This document shows, piece after piece, positions 44,389 to 53,313 of a DNA stretch of 64,000 nucleotides (positions within the stretch are counted from its first letter, which is position 1; every line of letters starts with the position of its first letter). Under the pieces are notes generated by a model that was not told the DNA's origin, made no database searches, and saw only the letters and a program-made list of their open reading frames with translations. This DNA is from Tamlana sp038148895 (GTDB taxonomy: Bacteria > Bacteroidota > Bacteroidia > Flavobacteriales > Flavobacteriaceae): the NCBI GenBank assembly GCA_038148895.1, contig JBBVGQ010000001.1; one strand, written 5' to 3'. The translations under genes were made by a program, and so were the position numbers.

Positions 44389-45414
44389 CTAATTGCTTAA
44401 ATTTAAAGTGGCAGAAATTGGATAATGGTCTGAGTACAGTTCTTTATAGGATTTAAAACCATTTACCTCAAAAGTTTCATCGGTTAAAATAAAATCGATA
44501 CGAACCGGGAAAGAATTAAAGTCATAAGTACGACCAAAACCATGTCCAGCCTCTTTAAAGGTATCATTTAAATCGCCTCTAATCTTTCGGTACACATACG
44601 AAAACGCGGTATTATTAAAATCCCCGCAAATGACCATTTTATAATGGCATTTTGCTTTATGGACCAAAAACAATTCGGTTTGCAACTGCTGCATTTTAAA
44701 GGAATTGCCAACCCGTTTTAAAAGCATTTCAGAATCTTCATGCTGAAGGCTTTCGGCTTTTGGGTTTATCCTCAATGACTGTAAATGAACATTATAAATC
44801 CTTATTGTATCACTACCCTTTACCACATCGGCAAAAATGGCATTATTTGAGGTATTTGGAAATTCAACAGATCCAGAATTCACAATGGGAAAATTTGAAA
44901 ATATAGCTTGTCCGTATTTATCTCTTTTTCCAGAGAGCTTTTCGAACTTATAAGGAAAGAATGACAAATCGATATTCTTGTGTGGATGGTATTCTTGAAG
45001 GCATAGAATGTCTGGAGATTCTAGCTTTATAAAATCCCTTATTTTTGTTTCTATGCCCTTTTCGGGAATCCATTCATATAGATTAAAAAGCCTCACATTA
45101 TAGTTCATCACCTTAAAGTTATTTGGGTCTTCAACATTTTTAGATGATGAAAATTTATATAGTGAACCAAACCAAAAATACCCAAAAATGAGTACGACAA
45201 GCGAAAGAATAAACTGCTTTTTGAATTTAATGAGCCAATAAAGAAAGAAAAGTATATTGAGCAAGATTAAAAAGGAAACGCCCAAATTAACCACGGCCAA
45301 TATGGCAAAGGTTTTTGGGGGCAAGTAGGGCAAAATAAAAGACAATAAAAGCAGTACCGCAGCAACTACATTTATAAAATAAATGATTTTATTGACTATG
45401 CCCAGTTTACCCAT
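44389..45414 (-). CDS. Endonuclease/exonuclease/phosphatase family protein, membrane-anchored
   Basis: 341 residues. Three N-terminal membrane helices (about 8-85) precede an EEP fold: MNYNVRLFN, LCLQEYHPH (metal-binding Glu), VHLQSLR, CGDFNNTAFS, RIDFILTDE and SDHYPISATL (catalytic His). Family members cut nucleic acids or dephosphorylate lipids and sugars. The membrane anchor suggests an envelope or extracytoplasmic substrate. Confidence 0.85.
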   Translation of the reverse strand: MGKLGIVNKIIYFINVVAAVLLLLSFILPYLPPKTFAILAVVNLGVSFLILLNILFFLYWLIKFKKQFILSLVVLIFGYFWFGSLYKFSSSKNVEDPNNFKVMNYNVRLFNLYEWIPEKGIETKIRDFIKLESPDILCLQEYHPHKNIDLSFFPYKFEKLSGKRDKYGQAIFSNFPIVNSGSVEFPNTSNNAIFADVVKGSDTIRIYNVHLQSLRINPKAESLQHEDSEMLLKRVGNSFKMQQLQTELFLVHKAKCHYKMVICGDFNNTAFSYVYRKIRGDLNDTFKEAGHGFGRTYDFNSFPVRIDFILTDETFEVNGFKSYKELYSDHYPISATLNLSN

Positions 45415-45453
45415 ATTTTGCTTGAAGCTAGTTGACCGATGACGGAAGTTTGT

Positions 45454-45816
45454 TTACAAATTTTTTCTAAATGCTATCATCATATTCATCAAATGAAACG
45501 ATTCATCATAATATTTTTGAAATTGTTCACTATTGATATAATTTCTTCTATGAGCTTTATGCAGACAAGTTACAACTTCGGCCAAAGAACGAACAGAATA
45601 TCCAATAAACTTATTCTGCTCTGGATTGGATTGACCTATTGAGCCTTCAGAAATATTTAAAGCAACGGAATCTACAGCCCTTAATATCTGAGTTGAAAGA
45701 TTGTAAACTTCATGATTTGGAAAATGTTTAATTAATGAATTAATATCTTCTCCTAAATCCATGGCTTTTTGCCATATCAATAGTTTTTCAAACTTAAACT
45801 TGTCCATTACATTCAA
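45454..45816 (-). CDS. Four-helix-bundle protein (S23/IVS family)
   Basis: 120 residues. KFEKLLIWQKAMDLGEDINSLI, FPNHEVYNLSTQILRAVDSVALNISEG and SVRSLAEVVTCL are the signature of the four-helix-bundle proteins first seen in intervening sequences of 23S rRNA genes. In Bacteroidota they often stand alone. Function is unknown; a role in nucleic-acid-associated repeats has been suggested. Here no rRNA gene is near. Confidence 0.88.
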   Translation of the reverse strand: MNVMDKFKFEKLLIWQKAMDLGEDINSLIKHFPNHEVYNLSTQILRAVDSVALNISEGSIGQSNPEQNKFIGYSVRSLAEVVTCLHKAHRRNYINSEQFQKYYDESFHLMNMMIAFRKNL

Positions 45817-45885
45817 ACTCCATTTTTAACCTTAGATTCCTCTTTTGCTTCTGTCTTCTGTCCTCCGTCTTCTAACAAAAACGAA

Positions 45886-46752
45886 CTACTTCCCTGCCCT
45901 GAATAAAAATTCCTTTTCTTCAGAAGTTAAACTATCATATCCACTTTTACTGATTTTATCCAGAATAACATCAATTTTCTTTTGGTTATTAAACTCATTA
46001 AAATCAGCTTTAGTATAGCCACCAACCTTACTTTTATTTTTATGCACTGTTTTAAGCGGACCTTTTTTTGAAGGCTTGAACCAACTTGATAAAGTATCCA
46101 TAACGTTCTCAAAACCCTTACCTACATCCTGTCCTTTTAATAATTGTTTGGCATAAATGTAACCCAACAAAGCTCCGCCCAAATGAGCCAAATTTCCTCC
46201 TGCGTTTCCAGCAGGGTTATTAATCCCTGAAACAACCCCAATAATATCCAATACAACTATAGCTGCCCCAATATACCAAAGCTTTAAATTGAAAGTAAAA
46301 AAACGTAGTTCTTGATTGGGCATATAAGCGCATAAAAATATCAACAGGGCCCTAACGGCGGCCGAAGCACCGACTAACTTGGAATAGTTACCAAAAAAAC
46401 TTGGTAACAACGTATAACCAAGCATAAACAGCAAACCACCGAAAATGGCCCCTAAAAAATAGACATTCAATGCCATCTTAGGACTAAAAAGATTCAAAAA
46501 CATACGCCCTAAAAAATACAACCAAAGCATATTGAACAAGATATGCCAAATATCAAAATGAAGAAAAGCGTAGGTTATAAGGCTCCACGGTTTTAAAATG
46601 AAATCGCCAAAATCGCTAGGTAGTTTAAACCAGTCCATGTATGGTTTTAATAACAATCCTAAGACAAAAACCAGAACATTTACGACGATTATTTTTTCTA
46701 GCGCATTAAGCCTAGAAAACTTGTATTTTATGTCTTGAGAAAACGAACCCAT
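45886..46752 (-). CDS. Rhomboid family intramembrane serine protease, second copy
   Basis: 288 residues from the ATG at 46752, which overlaps the stop of the upstream rhomboid gene (TGATG). Six membrane helices. Catalytic Ser130 lies in LVGASAAVRA and His190 in NLAHLGGALLG; the usual Gly after Ser is Ala here. After the last helix comes a basic cytosolic tail of about 85 residues. It is probably active, but the changed GxSx loop deserves checking. Confidence 0.85.
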   Translation of the reverse strand: MGSFSQDIKYKFSRLNALEKIIVVNVLVFVLGLLLKPYMDWFKLPSDFGDFILKPWSLITYAFLHFDIWHILFNMLWLYFLGRMFLNLFSPKMALNVYFLGAIFGGLLFMLGYTLLPSFFGNYSKLVGASAAVRALLIFLCAYMPNQELRFFTFNLKLWYIGAAIVVLDIIGVVSGINNPAGNAGGNLAHLGGALLGYIYAKQLLKGQDVGKGFENVMDTLSSWFKPSKKGPLKTVHKNKSKVGGYTKADFNEFNNQKKIDVILDKISKSGYDSLTSEEKEFLFRAGK

Positions 46753-47501
46753 CAATACCAACGGTTATTATTAAACTGATTTTTTTTCCAATACCACATA
46801 ATAATAAAGCCAATTAACGCTCCACCTACATGCGCCATGTATGCTGTATTGCTTGGACTGAAAAAAGACTGACCCGTTAAGCCAGAAATCAAATCTAAAA
46901 TAATAATTCCAGGAATGAAATATTTGGCCTTTATTGGAATGGGCAAAAATATCAACATTAACCTGGCCTCTGGATTCATCATTCCAAAAGCGGCCAAAAC
47001 ACCCATAATACAACCTGAAGCTCCAACCATAGAGGCGTTATATGCCGGAAAGATATCTTTTAGCATTGAAACCTGTGCATTGGTAGTTCCAGAAATAACC
47101 TCGTTAGTCGTAAGCATTTGTTTAATTTTTTCTGGAGACAGACCAGACTCAATCAAAGCATTATAATTAGGCACATATTGAACATAATAGTACGCTAGTT
47201 GAAATAAAAACGCGCCCAAACCAGCCGAAAAGTAAATGAACAAAAACCGCTTGCTCCCTAAAACTTGCTCTACAGGGGTACCAAACATCCAAAGGGCAAA
47301 CATATTAAAGAATATATGCATAAACCCACCGTGCATAAACATGTGGGTTACTATTTGCCAAGGTTGAAAGGCATCATTTTTTGGAAAGTATAGCGCGAAC
47401 CATTCATAAAACAAAGTACCATTCCCTATGGCCAATGTTCCAACAAACATAATCACATTAATGATTATTAAATGCTTAACGGTTTCTGAAATTTGCATCA
47501 T
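46752..47501 (-). CDS. Rhomboid family intramembrane serine protease, first copy
   Basis: 249 residues, six membrane helices. Catalytic Ser162 in VGASGCIMG and His224 in MAHVGGALIG; HGGFMHIFFNMFAL forms the conserved helix 2. Rhomboids cut transmembrane substrates within the bilayer. Its TGA overlaps the ATG of the second rhomboid, so the two are translated together and may form a pair. It lies downstream of mutL. Confidence 0.9.
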   Translation of the reverse strand: MMQISETVKHLIIINVIMFVGTLAIGNGTLFYEWFALYFPKNDAFQPWQIVTHMFMHGGFMHIFFNMFALWMFGTPVEQVLGSKRFLFIYFSAGLGAFLFQLAYYYVQYVPNYNALIESGLSPEKIKQMLTTNEVISGTTNAQVSMLKDIFPAYNASMVGASGCIMGVLAAFGMMNPEARLMLIFLPIPIKAKYFIPGIIILDLISGLTGQSFFSPSNTAYMAHVGGALIGFIIMWYWKKNQFNNNRWY

Positions 47502-47565
47502 AACTTAATTTTCTTGTTTGTAAACCTTTCGACTGCGCTCAAGGTGACATCACAATAATTGTTTA

Positions 47566-49416
47566 TCAAATAAATTTTTTATCCAGTTCATCAACACTCA
47601 TCGTAACAAATGTTGTTCTGTTTGCGGGCGACATATTGGGTTCTTTACAGGCAAACAGTTTATTTACCAAATGCTCTTGTTCGTCTCTTTTTAAGGACTG
47701 CCCTGTTTTAATAGCTAAACTCTTTGCCATAGATTTTGCCAACAGATCAGTTGCGCTGAAGTTGCTATCTGGCACCTCATTTTCCACATCAGATATTAAT
47801 TGTTCCAATATAATGGAGACTTCACTTTCAGGAACACCGATGGGTACACCCGTAATTTCAACCGTGCCTTCCTCAATATTTGAAAACACAAAACCGGTAT
47901 GCTCCAAATCATCTTTCAATTGATTGACAATAGTGATATCCTGTGATGAAAAATGAAGTTGAAGGGGAAACAACAGTTGCTGACTTGTGGCTTCATGAAT
48001 GGTTAAATTCTGAAGGAACTCTTCATACAAAACGCGTTCATGGGCACGATGCTGGTCAATCACCAACATACCTGATTTTATCGTGCTAACAATATACTTG
48101 TTATGCAGTTGATACGTAGTATTTGCCGTTTCTACCTGATTATCATTTTGAAACATGGAAGCCGTTTCTTCTTCACTCTCAAACTGAACTTCACTAAAAT
48201 CTTGTTCCGAACCATTTCCTTTTGACTCTAAACCAACGTAAAGGCTGTCCCAGTTATTTGGCGTAGATTTAAAAGCAGCTGTTTGTCGGCCAGAAAATTT
48301 AGGTTCACTTTTAAAAGGATTAAAACTTCTATCCACCTCAATTTTAGGTGCATTGGCAGCGCTACTTTTATAGCTGTAAGGTGTATCTAAATTCGGGTCA
48401 CGTTCAAAATCAAGCACCGGCGCAATATTAAATTGTCCCAAACTATGCTTTACTGCAGAACGCAACAGCGCATAAAGCGTATGTTCATCATCAAACTTAA
48501 TCTCAGTTTTTGTTGGATGGATATTGATATCTATAGTTTGCGGATTAACAGAAAGATTCAAAAAATAACTTGCATGTGTACCGTTTTTTAACAGCCCCTC
48601 AAAAGCCGAACCCACAGCATGGTTTAAATACGCACTTTTTATGAAACGGTTATTGACAAAAAAATACTGCTCGCCACGGGTTTTTTTGGCATATTCGGGT
48701 TTACCAACAAAACCTGAAATCTTAACCACCTCTGTATCTTCTTCAACTGGAACCAATTTTTCATTGGTTTTACTGCCAAAAATGTTTACAATACGCTGAC
48801 GATAATTGCTGACAGGTAAATTAAATGTTTCGCTGCCATTGTTGTACATGGCAAAAGCAATATTTGGATGCGCCAAAGCCACACGATGGAGCTCATCAAT
48901 AACATGACGCAACTCTACCGCTTCCGATTTTAAAAAATTACGCCGTGCCGGAATATTGAAAAACAGATTTTTCACGGAAACCGATGTTCCCGTTGGCGTT
49001 ACCACCACATCTTGTGAAACCACATTACTCCCTTCAATAACCAAACAATTGCCAACTTCGTCTTCGGGCTGTTTGGTTTTTAATTCAACATGGGCAATGG
49101 CGGCAATACTTGCCAAGGCCTCACCACGAAAGCCTTTGGTATGTAGTTGAAATAAATCCTCGGCATTTCTAATTTTAGAGGTGGCGTGACGCTCAAAACT
49201 TAAACGAGCATCGGTATGGCTCATGCCCTTGCCGTTATCAATCACCTGAACAAGGGTCTTGCCCGCATCTTTTATAATGAGTTTTATGGAATCTGCGCCA
49301 GCATCAATGGCATTTTCAAGGAGTTCCTTAACTACCGAGGCGGGACGTTGTACAACTTCTCCAGCGGCAATTTGATTTGCTACGTGATCGGGTAAAAGCT
49401 GTATGATGTCTGCCAT
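47566..49416 (-). CDS. mutL: DNA mismatch repair protein MutL
   Basis: 616 residues. GHKL ATPase motifs ENAIDAGAD, DNGKGM and GFRGEALASIA in the N-terminal half; a Ser/Asp/Glu-rich linker at about 345-430; C-terminal dimer domain with DQHRAHERVLYE. MutL links MutS recognition to strand removal. The last block reads EPNMSPANRTTF where nicking MutL proteins have CPHGRP, so the endonuclease metal site looks altered. Two tiny membrane-protein genes lie just upstream. Confidence 0.95.
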   Translation of the reverse strand: MADIIQLLPDHVANQIAAGEVVQRPASVVKELLENAIDAGADSIKLIIKDAGKTLVQVIDNGKGMSHTDARLSFERHATSKIRNAEDLFQLHTKGFRGEALASIAAIAHVELKTKQPEDEVGNCLVIEGSNVVSQDVVVTPTGTSVSVKNLFFNIPARRNFLKSEAVELRHVIDELHRVALAHPNIAFAMYNNGSETFNLPVSNYRQRIVNIFGSKTNEKLVPVEEDTEVVKISGFVGKPEYAKKTRGEQYFFVNNRFIKSAYLNHAVGSAFEGLLKNGTHASYFLNLSVNPQTIDINIHPTKTEIKFDDEHTLYALLRSAVKHSLGQFNIAPVLDFERDPNLDTPYSYKSSAANAPKIEVDRSFNPFKSEPKFSGRQTAAFKSTPNNWDSLYVGLESKGNGSEQDFSEVQFESEEETASMFQNDNQVETANTTYQLHNKYIVSTIKSGMLVIDQHRAHERVLYEEFLQNLTIHEATSQQLLFPLQLHFSSQDITIVNQLKDDLEHTGFVFSNIEEGTVEITGVPIGVPESEVSIILEQLISDVENEVPDSNFSATDLLAKSMAKSLAIKTGQSLKRDEQEHLVNKLFACKEPNMSPANRTTFVTMSVDELDKKFI

Positions 49417-49419
49417 ATA

Positions 49420-49704
49420 TTATTTGGGTAAGAAAATGGATAAATCGAATTCGATGATAAATAAAAAAATTAAAACTAGAATGGCAACAATAATCAATAT
49501 ACGTCTATTGGCGGCTTTATCTGGATTTTTATAGTCGTCCCATGCATCGTTAAACTTTGCTTTTATACCTTTATTTGCCCCAACCGTTTTTCGGTATTCA
49601 TCAAATTTGTGTTTTATTTCAAACGGATTGCCTTCCCCTTTATCATCATAATATCGGGGGGTGTAACTAAATTTTTTGTTTTTTCGCAATTTTAAAAGTC
49701 CCAT
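49420..49704 (-). CDS. Small single-pass membrane protein, hypothetical (copy A)
   Basis: 94 residues: a basic N-terminus with KFSYTPRYYDDKG, a hydrophilic middle (FNDAWDDYKNPDKAANRR) and one C-terminal membrane helix (ILIIVAILVLIFLFII). The N-terminal motif resembles the next gene's TFNYQPRFSEEN, so the two look like tandem relatives. Such proteins near ribH are sometimes labelled riboflavin synthase in databases without evidence. The gap to mutL is 3 bases. Confidence 0.75.
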   Translation of the reverse strand: MGLLKLRKNKKFSYTPRYYDDKGEGNPFEIKHKFDEYRKTVGANKGIKAKFNDAWDDYKNPDKAANRRILIIVAILVLIFLFIIEFDLSIFLPK

Positions 49705-49720
49705 GATTTCCAGTTTTTCG

Positions 49721-49954
49721 TTACATGTATTTTTTTTCTAACAAATACATACAAATCAATAATAATACCAAAGCCAAAATCAGGATTCTCATAGACATCA
49801 TGCCACGAACTTTAGTTTTACTATCTCTACCAGCTCTCCATTTCGAAATAAAATCTTTGGTTTTGTCATTGTCATTCAAACTATAATCTGCTTTATTTTC
49901 CTCAGAAAATCTAGGCTGATAATTAAAGGTTCTATGTTTGCGTTGCTTAAACAA
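49721..49954 (-). CDS. Small single-pass membrane protein, hypothetical (copy B)
   Basis: 77 residues: basic N-terminus MFKQRKHRTFNYQPRF, hydrophilic middle and a C-terminal helix (ILILALVLLLICMYLL) followed by KKYM. Same order as copy A, 16 bases away. No catalytic motif is visible. A tail-anchored adaptor is one possible reading. Confidence 0.72.
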   Translation of the reverse strand: MFKQRKHRTFNYQPRFSEENKADYSLNDNDKTKDFISKWRAGRDSKTKVRGMMSMRILILALVLLLICMYLLEKKYM

Positions 49955-50079
49955 AATCTAATCTGTTACCCCTCAAAAGTACTTAAAAATAGGCAGAAAG
50001 CATGGCGTGTAATGCTAAAATATGTTAACAAATAAAACCTGTTTAAAGCAGGAAGATGTAAGCGAGAAGTATAAAAAAA

Positions 50080-50565
50080 CTAACTGTTTTTTCGAAGCTC
50101 AGCCATTTTGATGGCAGCAATGGCTGCTTCTGTGCCTTTGTTACCGTGTTTTCCGCCAGAACGCTCAATGGCCTGTTGCATGGTATTATCGGTAAGCACA
50201 CAAAAAATAACTGGTGTATTGTGCAAGACGTTTAGGTCTTTTATCCCTTGGGTAACGCCTTCACAAACAAAATCGAAATGCTTGGTTTCTCCTTGAATAA
50301 CACTACCTATGGCAATAACGGCATCGACATATTGCTCTTGCATTTTTTTGCTTCCGTAAATAAGCTCAAAGCTTCCGGGCACATTCCAACGGATAATATT
50401 TTCGGGCAAAACACCATTTTCAATAAAGGCATCATAGGCCCCCTGAAAGAGCCCTTCCGTAATATTATCATTCCATTCTGAAACAACAATCCCAAACCGA
50501 AAACCTTTCGCGTTTGGGATTGTATTTTTATCGTAATCGGATAAATTTTTATTCGCCGTAGCCAT
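50080..50565 (-). CDS. ribH: 6,7-dimethyl-8-ribityllumazine synthase
   Basis: 161 residues. SEWNDNITEGLFQGA, VPGSFELIYGSKKM and AIGSVIQGETKHFDFVCEGV are the family's active-site segments (catalytic His in KHFDF), and RSGGKHGNKG lies near the end. It makes lumazine, the last intermediate before riboflavin. It follows the TPR gene by 1 base, so both are in one unit. Confidence 0.96.
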   Translation of the reverse strand: MATANKNLSDYDKNTIPNAKGFRFGIVVSEWNDNITEGLFQGAYDAFIENGVLPENIIRWNVPGSFELIYGSKKMQEQYVDAVIAIGSVIQGETKHFDFVCEGVTQGIKDLNVLHNTPVIFCVLTDNTMQQAIERSGGKHGNKGTEAAIAAIKMAELRKNS

Positions 50566-50566
50566 A

Positions 50567-51337
50567 TTATTTATTTGCCAACACCTGTGCTTTTCCTATA
50601 AACACTTCTACTTTTGAAGCTTCCGTAGAATTGGAATAATCGTCTTTAATTCTTTTAAAGTAATTTAAAGCTTTATCAGCTTGTCCCAAGTCCAAAGCTG
50701 TTGTTCCCGCTTTAAACAAGTACATTGGTGTTGTGTATTCGTTGTTACGCATTTCGGCAGCTTGTTCATAGTAGCCCAAAGCATCTTCAGGTTGGTTTAA
50801 TTGCACAAAGGCATCACCAATATTTCCTTTAGCTAAAGGTGCCAAAATTTCATCATCACTTTTAAAATCACTTAAATACTCAATGGCATTTTTGTAATCC
50901 TTCAATCTTAAATAGGCAGTACCCGCATAGTAGTTAGCAAGATTGGCAGATGGCGTACCGCTATATTCTTCAATAATGTCTAGCATACCAAATTTACCTT
51001 CGCCGCCATTAAGGGCTAAATTGTATAACGAATCCTTTTCTACACCGTTTACGGCATCGTTAAAATACTTTTGCGCTTGGAACATATCGTTCATTGCAGC
51101 TTCTTGTTTTGGTTTAGAAATAAATTCTTTATACCCCAAAGAGCCAAGAACCACAAGTGCTACAAGACCTATGACTATGAAAATATATTTTTGGTTTTTT
51201 GCTACAAAATCCTCTGTTTTTGAAGCCGTTTCATCAAGTGTGTTAAAAACTTCAGCAGTTGTAGACCCCTCTTCAATACTGTGCTCTTTCTCTACTTTTG
51301 TTTTTGGTTTATAACCTTTCTTCTTGTACGTTGCCAT
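50567..51337 (-). CDS. TPR-containing membrane protein (YfgM-like)
   Basis: 256 residues: a charged cytosolic N-terminus (KKKGYKPKTKVEKEHS), one membrane helix near 48-69 (YIFIVIGLVALVVLGSLGY), then tetratricopeptide repeats (ANYYAGTAYLRLKDYKNAIEYL, KGNIGDAFVQLNQPEDALGYYEQ). This architecture matches YfgM-type periplasmic chaperone partners of the Sec machinery. The role in this phylum is inferred. Confidence 0.8.
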   Translation of the reverse strand: MATYKKKGYKPKTKVEKEHSIEEGSTTAEVFNTLDETASKTEDFVAKNQKYIFIVIGLVALVVLGSLGYKEFISKPKQEAAMNDMFQAQKYFNDAVNGVEKDSLYNLALNGGEGKFGMLDIIEEYSGTPSANLANYYAGTAYLRLKDYKNAIEYLSDFKSDDEILAPLAKGNIGDAFVQLNQPEDALGYYEQAAEMRNNEYTTPMYLFKAGTTALDLGQADKALNYFKRIKDDYSNSTEASKVEVFIGKAQVLANK

Positions 51338-51361
51338 TTATTTTTCTCAATTAATGTGGCG

Positions 51362-51369
51362 CAAAAATA
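51362..51369 (-). promoter_or_regulatory. -7 box TATTTTTG for the TPR-ribH unit
   Basis: Minus-strand full match to TAnnTTTG, 24 bases before the ATG at 51337. The -33 region is AT-rich without a clear TTG. Confidence 0.45.
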
Positions 51370-51472
51370 TAATTTTTCTTCATAACTAAAAGGGTATTTA
51401 TTTGATATTTTTCAATAATTTGCAATTCTTTTTAGGAGTTTGCGCTCTAACGCCCCTATAAGTTGCTTTTTT

Positions 51473-52552
51473 ATGATTTTAAAATCACTTTCGTTACTTA
51501 ACTACAAAAATTTTGATAGTAAGTCATTCATTTTCAATGATAAAATAAATTGTATTGTTGGCAATAACGGTATTGGAAAAACCAATGTACTTGATGCCAT
51601 TTACCATTTATCCTTCGGAAAAAGCTATTTTAACCCCGTGGCCCTGCAAAATATTAAGCATGATGAGGACTTTTTTGTGATTAACGGTGATTATGAAAAG
51701 GAAGATAAAACCGAAAAAGTAGCCGTTAGCCTTAAACGCGGGCAAAAAAAAGTAATCAAGCGAAACGGTAAAGCCTACGAAAAATTTAGCGACCACATTG
51801 GCTTTTTGCCTTTGGTTATTATTTCGCCGGCTGACAGGGACTTAATTATTGAGGGCAGTGATACGCGGAGAAAGTTTATTGATAGTGTCATTTCACAAAG
51901 CGACAAAAACTATCTTGGGCATTTAATCAATTACAACAAAATACTGGCACAGCGCAACGCCCTGCTAAAATATTTTGCTTTAAACCACACGTTTAACCAA
52001 GACACCCTGGATGTTTACAATGCCCAATTAACAGATTATGGCAACCAAATTTTTACTAAACGCAATGAATTTTTAAAGGAATTTATTCCAATTTTCAAGT
52101 TGCGTTATGAGGCTATTAGCAATGGCAAGGAAGATGTTGATTTGGTTTATAAAAGCGATTTGTTTGATGGTCAGCTAAACCAACTTTTAAAGGAAGCCAT
52201 AAACAAGGATAAAGCTTTACAATATACAAGTGTCGGTATTCACAAAGACGATTTGCTTTTTAACATTGAAAACCACCCCATTAAAAAATTTGGTAGCCAA
52301 GGGCAGCAAAAATCGTTTTTAATTGCGCTGAAATTGGCACAATTCGATTTTATAAAAGCACAAAGTGGCGTAAACCCCATTTTATTGTTGGATGATATTT
52401 TTGATAAGCTTGATGAAAACCGTGTGGCACAAATTATTAAATTAGTGGATAACGAAAACTTTGGTCAACTTTTTATCAGCGACACCCATGCCGAACGCAC
52501 TGAAAATGCCGTAAAACAGGTGCACCAAAGTTATGAGATTTTTAGGTTATAG
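51473..52552 (+). CDS. recF: DNA replication and repair protein RecF
   Basis: 359 residues from the ATG at 51473. An earlier in-frame start at 51440 adds 11 residues not seen in the family, and the conserved MILKSLSLLNYKNFD begins here. Walker A VGNNGIGKTN, signature FGSQGQQKSFLIAL and Walker B ILLLDDIFDKLDE show an SMC-like ATPase. RecF loads RecA at gapped DNA with RecO and RecR. It diverges from the TPR gene. Confidence 0.94.
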   Translation: MILKSLSLLNYKNFDSKSFIFNDKINCIVGNNGIGKTNVLDAIYHLSFGKSYFNPVALQNIKHDEDFFVINGDYEKEDKTEKVAVSLKRGQKKVIKRNGKAYEKFSDHIGFLPLVIISPADRDLIIEGSDTRRKFIDSVISQSDKNYLGHLINYNKILAQRNALLKYFALNHTFNQDTLDVYNAQLTDYGNQIFTKRNEFLKEFIPIFKLRYEAISNGKEDVDLVYKSDLFDGQLNQLLKEAINKDKALQYTSVGIHKDDLLFNIENHPIKKFGSQGQQKSFLIALKLAQFDFIKAQSGVNPILLLDDIFDKLDENRVAQIIKLVDNENFGQLFISDTHAERTENAVKQVHQSYEIFRL

Positions 52553-52667
52553 TTGATTTATTATTATTTGACTTTGTACAAAATTTCAACTACTTTCGTT
52601 TAACGACAGATATAAGTCATTAAGTCGACGCATATCACCAAGTTGCAAGTAATTAAAAACAAATAAA

Positions 52668-53282
52668 ATGAAATTAAAATTATCAATTTCAATTCTTACC
52701 CTATTAACAATACTGAGTTTTGGACAAGAAAAAAAGGTTGAAAACGGGATGCTATATATTGAATTCTTAAAGGCGAAAAAAGTTTCTAATACATTTAATT
52801 TAAATTCATCATCAAAAGTAAAATCTAACGAATTAAAAAAAATAAGTGTAAAATGCAAAATTGAGTCACTAAACAAAGTAGATGTTGATATTAATAAGTT
52901 TTCATTAATTGATAATAAAAATAAATTAAGATATAGACCAATAGATGTTTCTTTTCAACCTTCAACAGGATATATTGCTTATAAGAAATTATTAAAAACT
53001 GATATAAAACTTGGTAGTATGTATATGCATCAAGCAAATATTGCATATAAACCAGAAATTAAAGACTCGTATACTGATTATTATTTTGAAGGCTATACCA
53101 ATATTGAAATACCTTCTGATTTTGGAACTAACAAGAAACCAAAAAAAACAGTTATATATTTCCAATCTCATGGATTTCACGATTTTAAATCTTTATTCTT
53201 TTTTGCAATTTTAAATTCTGCCGAAAATCCAGATTTAGAATTATACTACGGTAATGAAAAAATATCTAAAGTGAAATTATAA
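52668..53282 (+). CDS. Exported protein of unknown function
   Basis: 204 residues with a signal peptide (LSISILTLLTILSFG). The rest is beta-rich and lysine-rich, with no motif I know. The coding sequence is more AT-rich than its neighbours, and it stands alone between recF and a structured non-coding segment, which suggests an accessory gene gained in this region. Confidence 0.7.
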   Translation: MKLKLSISILTLLTILSFGQEKKVENGMLYIEFLKAKKVSNTFNLNSSSKVKSNELKKISVKCKIESLNKVDVDINKFSLIDNKNKLRYRPIDVSFQPSTGYIAYKKLLKTDIKLGSMYMHQANIAYKPEIKDSYTDYYFEGYTNIEIPSDFGTNKKPKKTVIYFQSHGFHDFKSLFFFAILNSAENPDLELYYGNEKISKVKL

Positions 53283-53313
53283 AAAACTACTTATAACACA
53301 GTATAAAATGAAT

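Noticed and set aside
51440..51472. Longer N-terminus for RecF
   Set aside because: The eleven extra residues do not fit the family, and the conserved start MILKSL begins at 51473.
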